Below, one piece after another: positions 35,879 to 44,275 of a DNA stretch of 64,000 nt (positions are counted from its first letter, which is position 1; the number at the start of each line of letters is the position of its first letter). The stretch is from Mesorhizobium sp. B2-4-15 (lineage in GTDB: Bacteria; Pseudomonadota; Alphaproteobacteria; Rhizobiales; Rhizobiaceae). The notes beneath the pieces were generated by a model. It did no database searches and was not told the DNA's origin. It saw only the letters and a program-made list of their open reading frames with translations. The DNA lies in NCBI RefSeq assembly GCF_006658505.1, contig NZ_VFUZ01000003.1, forward strand, positions 186,001 through 250,000, written 5' to 3'. Both the position numbers and the translations under genes were made by a program.

Positions 35879-37131
35879 CAGTGCGCCACCGCCGCCGCCG
35901 CCGCCTCGTCGATAAGACGGCCGGTGCGGAAGCGTTCGATGGTGAAGGGCGCGTTGATCGGATGCGGATTGTCCTTGGCGATGGTGTGGGCGAAGACATG
36001 GCCTGAACCCGGTGTTGCCTTGAAGCCGCCCGTGCCCCAGCCGCAATTGACATACAGGCCGGGCACCGGCGTCTTGGCCAGGATCGGCGAGCGGTCGGGC
36101 GTCACGTCGACGATGCCGCCCCACGAGCGCAGCATCTTCATGCGCGTGAAGATCGGGAACATCTCGCAGATGGCGTCGAGCGTATGCTGCAATATGTGAA
36201 GCCCGCCAGTCTGCGAATAGGAGACATACTGGTCGGTGCCGGCGCCGATCACCAGTTCGCCCTTGTCGGACTGCGAGATGTAGGCATGCACGGTGTTCGA
36301 CATCACCACGCAGGGCACCACCGGCTTGATCGGCTCCGACACCAGCGCCTGCAGCGGGTAGCTCTCCAGCGGCATACGCACGCCGGCCATGTTCATGATC
36401 ACCGAGGAATGGCCGGCGGCGACGACGCCGACCTTCTTGGCGCCGATGAAGCCGCGCGTCGTCTCGACGCCGGTGACCGCGCCGTTCGGTGCCCGCTTGA
36501 CCCCGGTGACCTCGCAATTCTGAATGATGTGGACGCCGCGCGCGGAAGCACCCCGCGCATAGCCCCAGGCGACGGCATCGTGGCGCGCGGTGCCGCCACG
36601 GCGTTGCAGGGCAGCCCCGACGACCGGATAGCGCGCCTCCCTGGAGATGTTGAGCGGCGGACAGAATTCCTTGGCCTGCTCCGGCGACAGCCATTCATTG
36701 TCGATGCCGTTGAGACGATTGGCATGGACGTGGCGCTTCAGCACCTGGATGTCGTGCACATTGTGGGCGAGCATCATGACGCCGCGCGCCGAATACATGA
36801 CGTTGTAGTTGAGTTCCTGGCTCAGCCCGTCCCACAGCTTCAGCGCGTGGTCGTAGATGCCGGCGCTCTCGTCATAGAGATAATTGGAGCGGATGATGGT
36901 GGTGTTGCGGCCGGTGTTGCCGCCGCCGAGCCAGCCCTTTTCCAGCACAGCGACATTGGTGATGCCGTGCACCGCGGCGAGATAATAGGCAGTGGCCAGG
37001 CCATGGCCGCCGGCACCGACGATGATGACGTCGTATTCCTTCTTGGGTTCGGGCGAGGACCATTGCTCCTCCCAGCCCTTGTGGCCGCGCATGGCCTCGC
37101 GGGCGATGGCGAATACCGAATATTTTTTCAA
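35878..37131 (-). CDS. soxB: Sarcosine oxidase subunit beta
   Basis: A 417-residue flavin subunit. Seen: [21 protein letters not shown] (FAD Rossmann) near residue 35, [22 protein letters not shown], and [11 protein letters not shown] with His184 in the position that carries covalent FMN in the family. The start is TTG at 37129-37131 ([14 protein letters not shown]), since homologues begin at this place and GAGAGG sits about eight bases upstream; no ATG is nearby. First gene of the sox operon. It oxidises sarcosine to glycine, formaldehyde and H2O2 with the other subunits. Confidence 0.92.
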   Translation of the reverse strand: MKKYSVFAIAREAMRGHKGWEEQWSSPEPKKEYDVIIVGAGGHGLATAYYLAAVHGITNVAVLEKGWLGGGNTGRNTTIIRSNYLYDESAGIYDHALKLWDGLSQELNYNVMYSARGVMMLAHNVHDIQVLKRHVHANRLNGIDNEWLSPEQAKEFCPPLNISREARYPVVGAALQRRGGTARHDAVAWGYARGASARGVHIIQNCEVTGVKRAPNGAVTGVETTRGFIGAKKVGVVAAGHSSVIMNMAGVRMPLESYPLQALVSEPIKPVVPCVVMSNTVHAYISQSDKGELVIGAGTDQYVSYSQTGGLHILQHTLDAICEMFPIFTRMKMLRSWGGIVDVTPDRSPILAKTPVPGLYVNCGWGTGGFKATPGSGHVFAHTIAKDNPHPINAPFTIERFRTGRLIDEAAAAAVAH

Positions 37132-37348
37132 CGTCCCAGCCTCTCGCCAAAAAGGTCTCGCAAAATGGCGCAGGGCATTCACTCGGCCCCGGCGCGCGAG
37201 GTGTATCACTAGCGAAACAGCGCTGCCACCCTTGCGCTGTTTGCGACGGCGCTTGCCGTTTTGCGCCACGACGAAAAAGACGCGTGCTCTCTGGTTCCGA
37301 TGAGGGCCTTCCGACACAGTGCCGGCGGTGAAACTCCGGAGGACGATC

Positions 37349-37717
37349 GTGGGCAATGCCTGGTGGAACTTGACGTTGCGCTTCCTTCTGGAGCTTGCGG
37401 CCTTGCTCGGCATCGGCATGGCGGGCTGGAGCTTCTCCAGCGGATCGTGGCACTGGATCCTGGCTCTGGGCTTGCCGTTCATTGCGGCTGTCTTGTGGGG
37501 TACGTTCGCGGTGTCAGGCGATCCAAGCCGATCTGGCCGCGCACCGGTGCCGGTTCCAGGCATGGTGCGGCTGGTACTGGAACTGGTCATCCTGCTTGCC
37601 GGTGCCGCCGGATTCCATGTCGCCGGGTACGCCGTCGCGGGCATCACCGTCGCCGCGCTCATCGCCATCAGCTACGCCTTATCGCTCGGCCGGCTCGGTT
37701 GGCTGCTGAGGCAGTAA
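37349..37717 (+). CDS. DUF2568 (YrdB-like) membrane protein
   Basis: A 122-residue protein with four membrane helices. Seen: [23 protein letters not shown] at the start and [20 protein letters not shown] in the third helix, matching DUF2568. The GTG at 37349 follows GGAGGACGATC (six-base spacing). A longer frame from 37319 lacks such a site. Function unknown; it stands next to an SDR gene. Confidence 0.82.
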   Translation: MGNAWWNLTLRFLLELAALLGIGMAGWSFSSGSWHWILALGLPFIAAVLWGTFAVSGDPSRSGRAPVPVPGMVRLVLELVILLAGAAGFHVAGYAVAGITVAALIAISYALSLGRLGWLLRQ

Positions 37718-37815
37718 CGCTTTCGCAGCTTTCGGGTGGCTCCACCCCCTCTCCATTTGCGACCAAGCATCCCGATTGCCGGCGAGACCGGCACGAACAA
37801 AAAGGGATGCAAAAG

Positions 37816-38574
37816 ATGCTCGCACTCGCCAACAAGATCGCCATCGTCACCGGTGCCAGTTCCGGCATCGGCCGCGCCACGGCAAAGCTCTTTGCCGAGG
37901 AAGGCGCCAGGATCGTCATCGCCGCCCGCCGTCAGGCGGAGCTCGATACGCTTGTCGCCGAGATATCAGACGCGGAGGGCACCGCCGTCGCCCTTGCCGG
38001 CGACGTCAGGGACGAGGCCTATGCGAAGGCCCTTGTCGACCTGGCGTTGGAGAAGTTCGACGGTCTCGACATCGCCTTCAACAATGCCGGCGCCGTCGGC
38101 TTGATGGTGCCCCTGCCCGAGATGATGCCGGCGGCATGGCACGACACGATGGACACCAACCTGACCAGCGCCTTCCTCTGCGCGAAGTACCAGATACCGG
38201 CCATGCTGGAGCGGGGTGGCGGCTCGCTGATCTTCACGTCGAGCTTTGTCGGCTACACCGCCGGCATGCCGGGCATGGCCGCCTATGCGGCGGCCAAAGC
38301 CGGCCTGATCGGGCTGACGCAAGTTCTTGCCGCCGAATACGGGCCGAGGGGCCTGCGCGTCAATGCACTGCTGCCCGGCGGCACCGACACCCCAGGCGCG
38401 ACGACGACCACCCCCGAAGCCCGCGCTTTCGTCGAAGGCATCCATGCCTTGAAGCGCATGGCGCAGCCGCAGGAGATTGCCCGCTCGGCGCTTTATCTCG
38501 CCTCCGATGCATCGAGCTTCACCACGGGGACCGCGCTGTTTGCCGACGGCGGCGTCTCGATCAACCGGACGTGA
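37816..38574 (+). CDS. SDR family oxidoreductase
   Basis: A 252-residue short-chain dehydrogenase. Seen: VTGASSGIGRATAKLF for NAD(P), DIAFNNAGAVG, a serine in TSSFVGYT and the catalytic YAAAKAGL, ending in GTALFADGGVS. The ATG at 37816 has AAAGGGA about nine bases away; the ATG at 37807 lies directly on that site, so the later start is preferred. A lone gene with no linked partner; substrate unknown. Confidence 0.9.
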   Translation: MLALANKIAIVTGASSGIGRATAKLFAEEGARIVIAARRQAELDTLVAEISDAEGTAVALAGDVRDEAYAKALVDLALEKFDGLDIAFNNAGAVGLMVPLPEMMPAAWHDTMDTNLTSAFLCAKYQIPAMLERGGGSLIFTSSFVGYTAGMPGMAAYAAAKAGLIGLTQVLAAEYGPRGLRVNALLPGGTDTPGATTTTPEARAFVEGIHALKRMAQPQEIARSALYLASDASSFTTGTALFADGGVSINRT

Positions 38575-38701
38575 AGGATTTTCGGGGCGAACAGCCACTT
38601 CGTCGCTTTGACGCAGCCCACCGGACTTGCTTTTTCGGCGCGATTTGACGATCTCGTTTCCTGTCGAAACGGGTCTTCTTGCCGAAAAAGGTCCTGGAAC
38701 C

Positions 38702-39088
38702 ATGATGCTGATCCGAACCTACGTGGCCGCGAGCGCGATCGAGGGCGTCGGCATGTTCGCCGCCGAGCCGATCCGGAAAGGCGCCTCGATCTGGCGCCTC
38801 GATCCCGATTTCGACCGGCTGATCCCGATGGACAAGTACGAGGCGGCGCCGCCGCCTCTGAAGGAGTTGCTCGACCGCTACGCCTATCCGAGCCCCGATC
38901 GGCCGGGTTTCATGGTCTATGAGGTCGACAATGGCCGCTTCATGAACCATTCGGCGACGCCGAACACCGACTTTTCGCAATATGGCGGCGCGACCGCCAC
39001 CCGCGACATTGCAATTGGCGAAGAGATCACCTGTGATTATGGCGAGTTCTTCGAGGATTTTGAACGGCTGCATCTGGCCACGGCGTAG
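38702..39088 (+). CDS. SET domain-containing protein
   Basis: A 128-residue protein that is almost only a SET domain, the lysine-methyltransferase fold. Seen: GVGMFAAEPIRKGASIWRLD at the start, FMNHSATPNTDF with the pseudoknot Asn-His-Ser, and IAIGEEITCDYGEFFED for the tyrosine and cofactor site. SAM-dependent methylation of a protein lysine is expected but the target is unknown; bacterial stand-alone SET proteins are not rare. Two in-frame ATGs (38702, 38705) are both possible. Longer open reading upstream has no ribosome binding site. Confidence 0.88.
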   Translation: MMLIRTYVAASAIEGVGMFAAEPIRKGASIWRLDPDFDRLIPMDKYEAAPPPLKELLDRYAYPSPDRPGFMVYEVDNGRFMNHSATPNTDFSQYGGATATRDIAIGEEITCDYGEFFEDFERLHLATA

Positions 39089-39265
39089 TCGGCCCCCTAT
39101 CTCTTGTCCATTCGTGGCGATTAGGCCGCCGTCCTTCATTTCGGCTGTGGACAGCGCGGTCTGATTCTGCTATCAGCCGCCACAATTCGTGGTGTCGACC
39201 GCTGCGGAGGCTAGTGGCTATGGCCGCTTGCCTATTGATATCAAACCCGAAAGACAGGATTGCCC

Positions 39266-39529
39266 GTGCAGGTACTCGTCCGCGACAATAACGTTGATCA
39301 GGCGCTTCGCGCGCTGAAGAAGAAGATGCAGCGCGAAGGCATTTTCCGCGAAATGAAGATGCGTGGTCACTACGAGAAGCCTTCCGAGAAGCGCGCCCGC
39401 GAAAAGGCTGAAGCCGTGCGCCGCGCCCGCAAGCTGGCCCGCAAGCGCGCACAGCGCGAAGGCCTGCTGCCGATGACGCCGCGTCCGGTGGCTGCCGGTG
39501 CTGCCGGTGCAGCGCGTCCGCCGCGCTGA
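39266..39529 (+). CDS. rpsU: 30S ribosomal protein S21
   Basis: An 87-residue basic protein. [20 protein letters not shown] and [20 protein letters not shown] are the S21 signature, followed by a Lys/Arg-rich tail and an Ala/Pro end typical of alphaproteobacteria. The GTG start at 39266 (MQVLV) fits homologues and ACAGGA seven bases upstream; a TTG two codons before is also in frame. Single-gene unit, closed by a strong terminator. Takes part in translation initiation. Confidence 0.96.
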   Translation: MQVLVRDNNVDQALRALKKKMQREGIFREMKMRGHYEKPSEKRAREKAEAVRRARKLARKRAQREGLLPMTPRPVAAGAAGAARPPR

Positions 39530-39564
39530 TTATCGCCAATATTTCGTCCTTTTCGAAGGATACC

Positions 39565-39599
39565 AAGGTGGCGCGATGCGGAATCGCCGCCACCTTTTT
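39565..39599 (+). terminator. Intrinsic terminator of rpsU
   Basis: AAGGTGGCG (39565-39573) pairs with CGCCACCTT (39588-39596) around a 14-base loop, followed by TTT. Located about 36 bases after the rpsU stop. Confidence 0.8.
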
Positions 39600-39603
39600 G
39601 TTT

Positions 39604-39643
39604 AGAGCATGTGCGCCCGCCTGGGCGCACAGGGGTACGCTCT
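39604..39643. repeat. Nested hairpin with AGAGC/GCTCT ends
   Basis: An outer AGAGC/GCTCT pair flanks a perfect nine-base stem TGTGCGCCC/GGGCGCACA with a four-base loop. The outer pair resembles that of the palindrome at 41311-41349 (AGAGCAGTTC/GAACTGCTCT), so both may belong to a dispersed repeat class. It follows the rpsU terminator directly. Confidence 0.6.
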
Positions 39644-39720
39644 GACACTTTATGACATTGTGACCGGCCCGGAGGGGGGATCCGGACCTGAACGACGCGG
39701 CAAGTGAGGACAGGGCAGAC

Positions 39721-40563
39721 ATGAACGCAACAAGCGTGGAGCGGGGGACCGCATTGCGTGGTTTTGCCCTGACAGCGGCCCTGCTTTCCGGACTGGTGCT
39801 TGCCGCCTGCCAGACGTCGGGCCCGGCCGGCGAGTTCAACAACATCGACAAGGCGCAGGGGTCGAGCGAGAACATCTCCTCGCTGTCGGCGGTCATCCAG
39901 CGCAATCCCCAGGATCCCGAAGGCTACAATGTGCGAGGCTCGGCCTATGGCCGGGGCGGCCAGTACCAGGCGGCGCTCAAGGACTTCAACCAGGCTATCC
40001 AGCTCAATCCGAATTTCTACCAGGCCTATTCGAACCGCGCGCTCATCCAGCGCTTCCTCGGCAATCAGGAAGCGGCGCTTGCCGACTACAACCGCTCGAT
40101 CCAGATCAACGGCAATTATGATGCCGCCTATATCGGCCGCGGCAATCTCTATCGCAAGGCGGGCCGCACCCAGGATGCCTTCAACGATTTCCAGAAGGCG
40201 ATCCAGCTCGACACCACGGACGCCCGCGCTTATCACAATCGCGGCCTGATCTATCAGAGCCAGGGCCAGCACAAATTCGCCATCGAGGATTTCTCGACCG
40301 CCATCTCGCTGGCCCCTGATGCCGCGGAGCCTTACAACGGGCGCGGCCTGTCCTATCTGGCGACGGGCGACGAGGACAATGCCTTCTCCGATTTCAACAT
40401 GGCCATCAAGCTCGACGGCCAGAATGCCGAGGCCTGGGCCAACCAGGCGCTGATCTACGAGAAGCGCGGCGACAAGGCGAAGGCGGCGAAATCCTATCAC
40501 GAAGCCGTGCGCCTCAATCCCAGCTACCAGCCGGCCAAGGATGGCCTCGCTCGCGTCAGCTGA
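39721..40563 (+). CDS. TPR repeat lipoprotein
   Basis: A 280-residue outer-membrane-type lipoprotein. The lipobox LVLAAC puts the lipid cysteine at residue 30. After a short linker come six tandem TPR units (for example GYNVRGSAYGRGGQYQAALKDF, AYIGRGNLYRKAGRTQDAF, PYNGRGLSYLATGDEDNAF, each with G at position 8 and A at 20), the NlpI pattern. TPR scaffolds bind other proteins; in rhizobia such lipoproteins link to envelope maintenance (family knowledge). It starts 78 bases after the hairpin; AGTGAGGACAGGGCAGAC precedes the ATG. A hairpin at 40592-40611 follows the stop. Confidence 0.92.
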   Translation: MNATSVERGTALRGFALTAALLSGLVLAACQTSGPAGEFNNIDKAQGSSENISSLSAVIQRNPQDPEGYNVRGSAYGRGGQYQAALKDFNQAIQLNPNFYQAYSNRALIQRFLGNQEAALADYNRSIQINGNYDAAYIGRGNLYRKAGRTQDAFNDFQKAIQLDTTDARAYHNRGLIYQSQGQHKFAIEDFSTAISLAPDAAEPYNGRGLSYLATGDEDNAFSDFNMAIKLDGQNAEAWANQALIYEKRGDKAKAAKSYHEAVRLNPSYQPAKDGLARVS

Positions 40564-40591
40564 CAGCCGGCTAAGCATTGCGGGTCGGGTT

Positions 40592-40611
40592 GCGTGTCCA
40601 AAAGGACACGC
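40592..40611. other. Perfect hairpin after the TPR gene
   Basis: GCGTGTCC and GGACACGC pair over an AAAA loop, 29 bases after the stop codon. There is no T-run, so this may be an mRNA-stabilising or Rho-linked structure and not a classical terminator. Confidence 0.5.
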
Positions 40612-40758
40612 GCCGCCGCAGATCGCCGCCAATCTGGCAACCGCGCGTTAACCCCCGCAACAAGCCGTTTACCCTTGCCTTGTTCGCGCCAAGTTTTCGG
40701 CGGAACGGTCTGGTCACCCAAGCCGTTATTTCGAAGCATTTTGCGAAAGGACCCTCCC

Positions 40759-41235
40759 ATGATCAAGAGACTCGTCTGCGCCGCGGCACTCGCCACGACC
40801 GTGTTCGCTGCTGCCCCGGCCAGCGCCGGCAGGCTGCAGCTCGGCACGCTCGACTGCACCATCGATGGCGGTACCGGCTACATCGTGACGTCCAACAAGG
40901 GTGTGTCCTGCGTCTTCCGCCCCCACCATCATGGGCCGTCGGAGATCTACACCGGCGTCATCTCCAAGCTCGGCGTCGACGTTGGCCAGACGCATCAGGG
41001 CCAGCTCGTCTGGGCGGTCCTTGCCGCGACCCGCGACCGTGACGCGGGCGATCTTGCCGGCAGCTATTATGGCGTGAACGCCGAGGCGAGCGTCGTTACC
41101 GGCGGCGGTGCCAATCTGCTGGTCGGCGGCCTCGATAGCGCCTTCATGCTTGAGCCGCTCAGCGTCCAGGCGCAGACCGGCGTTAATCTTGCCGTGGCCG
41201 TGACCTCGCTTGAGCTGATCCATTCGCTCAAGTGA
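40759..41235 (+). CDS. DUF992 family protein
   Basis: A 158-residue exported protein. The signal peptide is about 23 residues (MIKRLVCAAALATTVFAAAPASA). The mature part has LGTLDCTIDGGTGYIVTSNK and SCVFRP, with two cysteines that probably pair, then GGGANLLVGG and NLAVAV at the end. Pattern matches DUF992, a periplasmic family of unknown function common in rhizobia. GAAAGGACC precedes the ATG at 40759. A longer open reading upstream has no start signal. The paralogue at 41427 is about half identical by eye. Confidence 0.9.
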   Translation: MIKRLVCAAALATTVFAAAPASAGRLQLGTLDCTIDGGTGYIVTSNKGVSCVFRPHHHGPSEIYTGVISKLGVDVGQTHQGQLVWAVLAATRDRDAGDLAGSYYGVNAEASVVTGGGANLLVGGLDSAFMLEPLSVQAQTGVNLAVAVTSLELIHSLK

Positions 41236-41259
41236 GTGGATGGGTCTCGCGCAATTACA

Positions 41260-41310
41260 GGAAAAGTTTGAGACGGTTTTCCGTCCGCAATTGCGCTAAA
41301 ACAAAGGGTT
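41260..41310. repeat. Interspersed repeat, copy 2
   Basis: GGAAAAGTTTGAGACGG onward to AAAACAAAGGG aligns with 18948-19000 with few changes and one gap. This copy is directly followed by the palindrome at 41311-41349. Lies between the two DUF992 genes. Confidence 0.65.
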
Positions 41311-41349
41311 AGAGCAGTTCACCGTTTCCGTGACACGGCGAACTGCTCT
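41311..41349. repeat. Palindrome AGAGCAGTTC...GAACTGCTCT
   Basis: A ten-base perfect inverted repeat with a 19-base centre that itself contains CCGT/ACGG. It is joined to the interspersed repeat copy before it, so the two form one composite intergenic element. It could end the transcript of the first DUF992 gene; no strong T-run follows. Confidence 0.6.
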
Positions 41350-41426
41350 GAGCTCCACGACCCCTCACCCTGCGGCGCGGAACCGGATAGGATTGGTTCC
41401 GCGCCGTTTGATTTGGGGGGACCGCC

Positions 41427-41909
41427 ATGCTGAAGACAGCCATTGCCGCTGCCGTGATCGCAACCGTGCTTGCCGGCGCGGCACAAGCGCAGGACGGCGG
41501 AATAGAGCTAGGCACGCTCGAATGCGCCATCGGGGGCGGCACCGGCTTCATTTTCGGCTCGAGCAAGGATCTGAGCTGCACCTTCACCCCGGCCGACAAG
41601 ACCTTCGCGCCGGAAGCCTATTTCGGCGCCGTCAACAAATACGGCCTCGACATCGGCACGACGCAGCAGTCGGTGATGCAATGGTTGGTGCTGACGCCAC
41701 TGAAGAACATCTACGCGCCTGGTGCGCTGGCGGGCGACTATATCGGCGCCAGCGCCGAGGTGACGGCGGCCGTCGGCGCCGGCGCCAATCTGCTGGTCGG
41801 CGGCTCCTCGCAGGCCTTCACCCTCCAGCCGTTCAGCCTGCAGACCCAGACCGGCATCAATCTCGCCATCGGCGTCAGCCAGTTCCAGCTGCGCAGTACA
41901 GAGAACTGA
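41427..41909 (+). CDS. DUF992 family protein, second copy
   Basis: A 160-residue paralogue of the protein at 40759. Seen: a signal peptide ending in AGAAQAQ, LGTLECAIGGGTGFIFGSSK, SCTFTPAD, then GAGANLLVGGSS and GINLAIGV in the same order. Both cysteines are conserved. A clear tandem duplication with divergence. Preceded by GGGGGGACC at seven bases. Function unknown. Confidence 0.9.
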   Translation: MLKTAIAAAVIATVLAGAAQAQDGGIELGTLECAIGGGTGFIFGSSKDLSCTFTPADKTFAPEAYFGAVNKYGLDIGTTQQSVMQWLVLTPLKNIYAPGALAGDYIGASAEVTAAVGAGANLLVGGSSQAFTLQPFSLQTQTGINLAIGVSQFQLRSTEN

Positions 41910-42124
41910 TTGCTTCGCGAACGCGGCCAGTCGCGGGAGACAGCCGCGGAACGCACTCTCAAAAATTCGCTTGAGCTCAAGCGCGGTTGAGGTCCTACAA
42001 GCCCGCCCAGGCAAACAGCGCCTGGTGCGGCGCACGATCCTGATCGCGCATGGTCCTGCCGGAAACCCTTGCTGGCTTCTGGTGCCACGCGCCGGCGTCG
42101 AGTTATGCAGAGGCAGGGGTGGAA

Positions 42125-43561
42125 ATGACTGAAATCAGCACAAACAGGGTCGACTGGCGCGCCTTGTGGGCGAGCGGCGATCTGGCGCGCTTCTGCTTCA
42201 TCAGCCTCGGCATCCTGCTGCACGCCACCAATGAGACGATGGTGGCGACCGTCATGCCGGCCATGGTCGGGGAACTGGCGGGCGTGCAGCTCGTCGGCTG
42301 GTCGCTGGCGATCTACGAGCTCGGCGCCATTGTCGCCGGTGCTGCCGCCGGACGACTGGTGAGCTATGTGGCGTTGCGCACCACCATGGTGGTCGCGGCC
42401 CTGCTCTACGCCGCCGGGGCGCTGATCTGCGCCACCTCGCCGTCCATGGAATTGTTCCTGGCCGGCCGGCTGATCGAGGGGCTGGGTGGCGGCGCACTGG
42501 TGTCGCTGGCCTTCGTCTCGGTCGAGCGGCTGTTTTCGCGCGCCATCTGGCCGCAGCTCTTCGGCATCATGTCGGCGATCTGGGGCATCGCCGCCTTCAG
42601 CGGCCCGTTGCTCGGGGCGATCATGACCGAGTTCTTGTCATGGCGCTGGGCGTTCGGCGTCTTCACCGTCGGCGGCACCGCCATGGCACTGGCTAGCTTC
42701 CTCGTGCTCGACACGCCGGAGGCGAAGAAACCAGCGACAAGCGCCGGCAAGGCGCCACCCTTCCCGTTCGCTACCCTTGGCTGCCTTGCCGTCGCCGTGG
42801 TGCTGATCGCCTCGGCGGGCGTCGATATCGCCCTGCTGCGTTCCTCGCTGCTGATCGTGCTTGGCCTGGCGGGTCTCGCGCTGTTCTTCTACGTCGACGG
42901 GCTGAAGCCGCGCTCGCGGCTTTTCCCGGCGCGGCTGTTCTCGTGGCGCACGCCGGTCGGCGCCGGCATGACCATGGTCGCCGCCTTTTCCATAGCGACC
43001 TGCTCCTTCGGCGTCTACGGTCCGTTGCTGCTGACCAGCCTGCACGACATTCCGCTGCTCACCACCGGCTACATCATCGCCGCCGAATCGATTGCCTGGT
43101 CGATCCTGTCGATCCTCGTCGCCAACGCGCCGCCGCGGCGCGAGCGGCTCATCATCGTCTGTGGGGCATTGATGATCGCGGCGGGCATCGCCGGCTTTGC
43201 CTACACGATACCGCTGGGCTCGATCCCGCTGATCCTGGTCTGCGCCCTTTTGCAAGGCGGCGGCTTCGGCATTGCCTGGCCATTCCTGACCCGCGTCATC
43301 GTCGCCTCCGCCCCGGACGACGAGCAGACCATCGCCTCGGCAGCGGTGCCGACCATGCAGAGGATCGGCTATGCCGTGGGTGCGGCCCTTGCCGGCATCG
43401 TCGCCAATGCCAGCGGTTTTTCGCAAGGGCTGAATCACGACGCGGCGGCCAATGTCGCGAGCTGGCTGTTCCTTGCTTTCGTGCCGCTTGGGCTGCTCGG
43501 CTGTCTCGCTGCCATGCGGACGTCGGCGGCCGCGAACCGGCCGCTGGGAGCCATCGGCTGA
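42125..43561 (+). CDS. MFS transporter
   Basis: A 478-residue major facilitator with about 14 membrane helices, DHA2-like. Seen: a first helix FCFISLGILLHATNETMVATVMPAMVGEL, GRLIEGLGGGALVSLAF in the fifth helix region, and the SGPLLGAIMTEFLSWRWAFGV block (the antiporter motif C area). Such proteins export drugs or metabolites by proton antiport. The ATG at 42125 has AGGGGTGG upstream; a longer frame from 42050 is unlikely. The last residues are hydrophilic. It converges on kdpE with 24 bases between stops. Confidence 0.88.
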   Translation: MTEISTNRVDWRALWASGDLARFCFISLGILLHATNETMVATVMPAMVGELAGVQLVGWSLAIYELGAIVAGAAAGRLVSYVALRTTMVVAALLYAAGALICATSPSMELFLAGRLIEGLGGGALVSLAFVSVERLFSRAIWPQLFGIMSAIWGIAAFSGPLLGAIMTEFLSWRWAFGVFTVGGTAMALASFLVLDTPEAKKPATSAGKAPPFPFATLGCLAVAVVLIASAGVDIALLRSSLLIVLGLAGLALFFYVDGLKPRSRLFPARLFSWRTPVGAGMTMVAAFSIATCSFGVYGPLLLTSLHDIPLLTTGYIIAAESIAWSILSILVANAPPRRERLIIVCGALMIAAGIAGFAYTIPLGSIPLILVCALLQGGGFGIAWPFLTRVIVASAPDDEQTIASAAVPTMQRIGYAVGAALAGIVANASGFSQGLNHDAAANVASWLFLAFVPLGLLGCLAAMRTSAAANRPLGAIG

Positions 43562-43585
43562 CGCGGGTTCAATCGAAGGGTCGTG

Positions 43586-44275
43586 TCACTCGACACGCAG
43601 GCGGTAGCCGACACCGGTTTCGGTGGTGATGTAGCGCGGCTGGTCGGGGATCTTCTCGATCTTCTGCCGCAGCTGCCGGACATAGACCCTGAGATACTGC
43701 ACGTCGGTGGAATCTCCCCAGATCTGCTTGAGGATGAAGTGGTGGGTCAGCACCTTGCCGGCATGCTGCACCAGGATGCGAAGGATGTCGTATTCCTTCG
43801 GCGAGAGCTTTATCTCCCTGCCCTCGACCTTGACGATGCGCTTGACCAGGTCGACCGAGAGGTCGCCGCTCTGGAAAACCGGCTTCTCGCCCTGCTGCTG
43901 GAACTTGTGCCGCAGCGCCACGCGGATGCGCGCCACCAGTTCGTTCATGCCGAACGGCTTGGTGACGTAGTCATCGGCGCCGAGTTCGAGCGCGTTAACG
44001 ATGCCCGCCTCGTCGGTGCGGCTGGAGAGGATGACGACGGGAACGTCCACGCCTTCGTCACGCCATTTGCGCAGGAGTTCATGGCCGCCCATGCCCGGCA
44101 GGCCGAGATCGAGCAGCACCAGGTCGGGCTTTTCCTGTTCCATCAATTCGATCGCCACCTTGGCGTTCGGCGCCTCGCTAACCGCATAACCCTGGCTGGC
44201 GAGGCCGACCCGCAGCAGCTTGCGGATCGGCGGCTCGTCATCGACAACCAGTATCCTGACGTTCGAATTCGTCAT
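43586..44275 (-). CDS. kdpE: KdpE response regulator
   Basis: A 229-residue OmpR-type regulator. The receiver has the acidic pair in LVVDDEP, the phospho-acceptor Asp56 in VLLDLGLPGMGG, and Thr/Lys in the last strand; residues about 130-229 form a winged helix (EYDILRILVQHAGKVLTHHFIL, RVYVRQLRQKIE). It activates the kdp operon at low K+. It starts four bases within the kdpD stop (ATGA), so it is coupled to the kinase. Last gene of the operon. Confidence 0.95.
   Translation of the reverse strand: MTNSNVRILVVDDEPPIRKLLRVGLASQGYAVSEAPNAKVAIELMEQEKPDLVLLDLGLPGMGGHELLRKWRDEGVDVPVVILSSRTDEAGIVNALELGADDYVTKPFGMNELVARIRVALRHKFQQQGEKPVFQSGDLSVDLVKRIVKVEGREIKLSPKEYDILRILVQHAGKVLTHHFILKQIWGDSTDVQYLRVYVRQLRQKIEKIPDQPRYITTETGVGYRLRVE

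Noticed and set aside
35456..36694. Extended version of orf140 reaching into soxB
   Set aside because: The upstream part is soxB in a wrong frame; the TGATG junction supplies a proper start at 35878.
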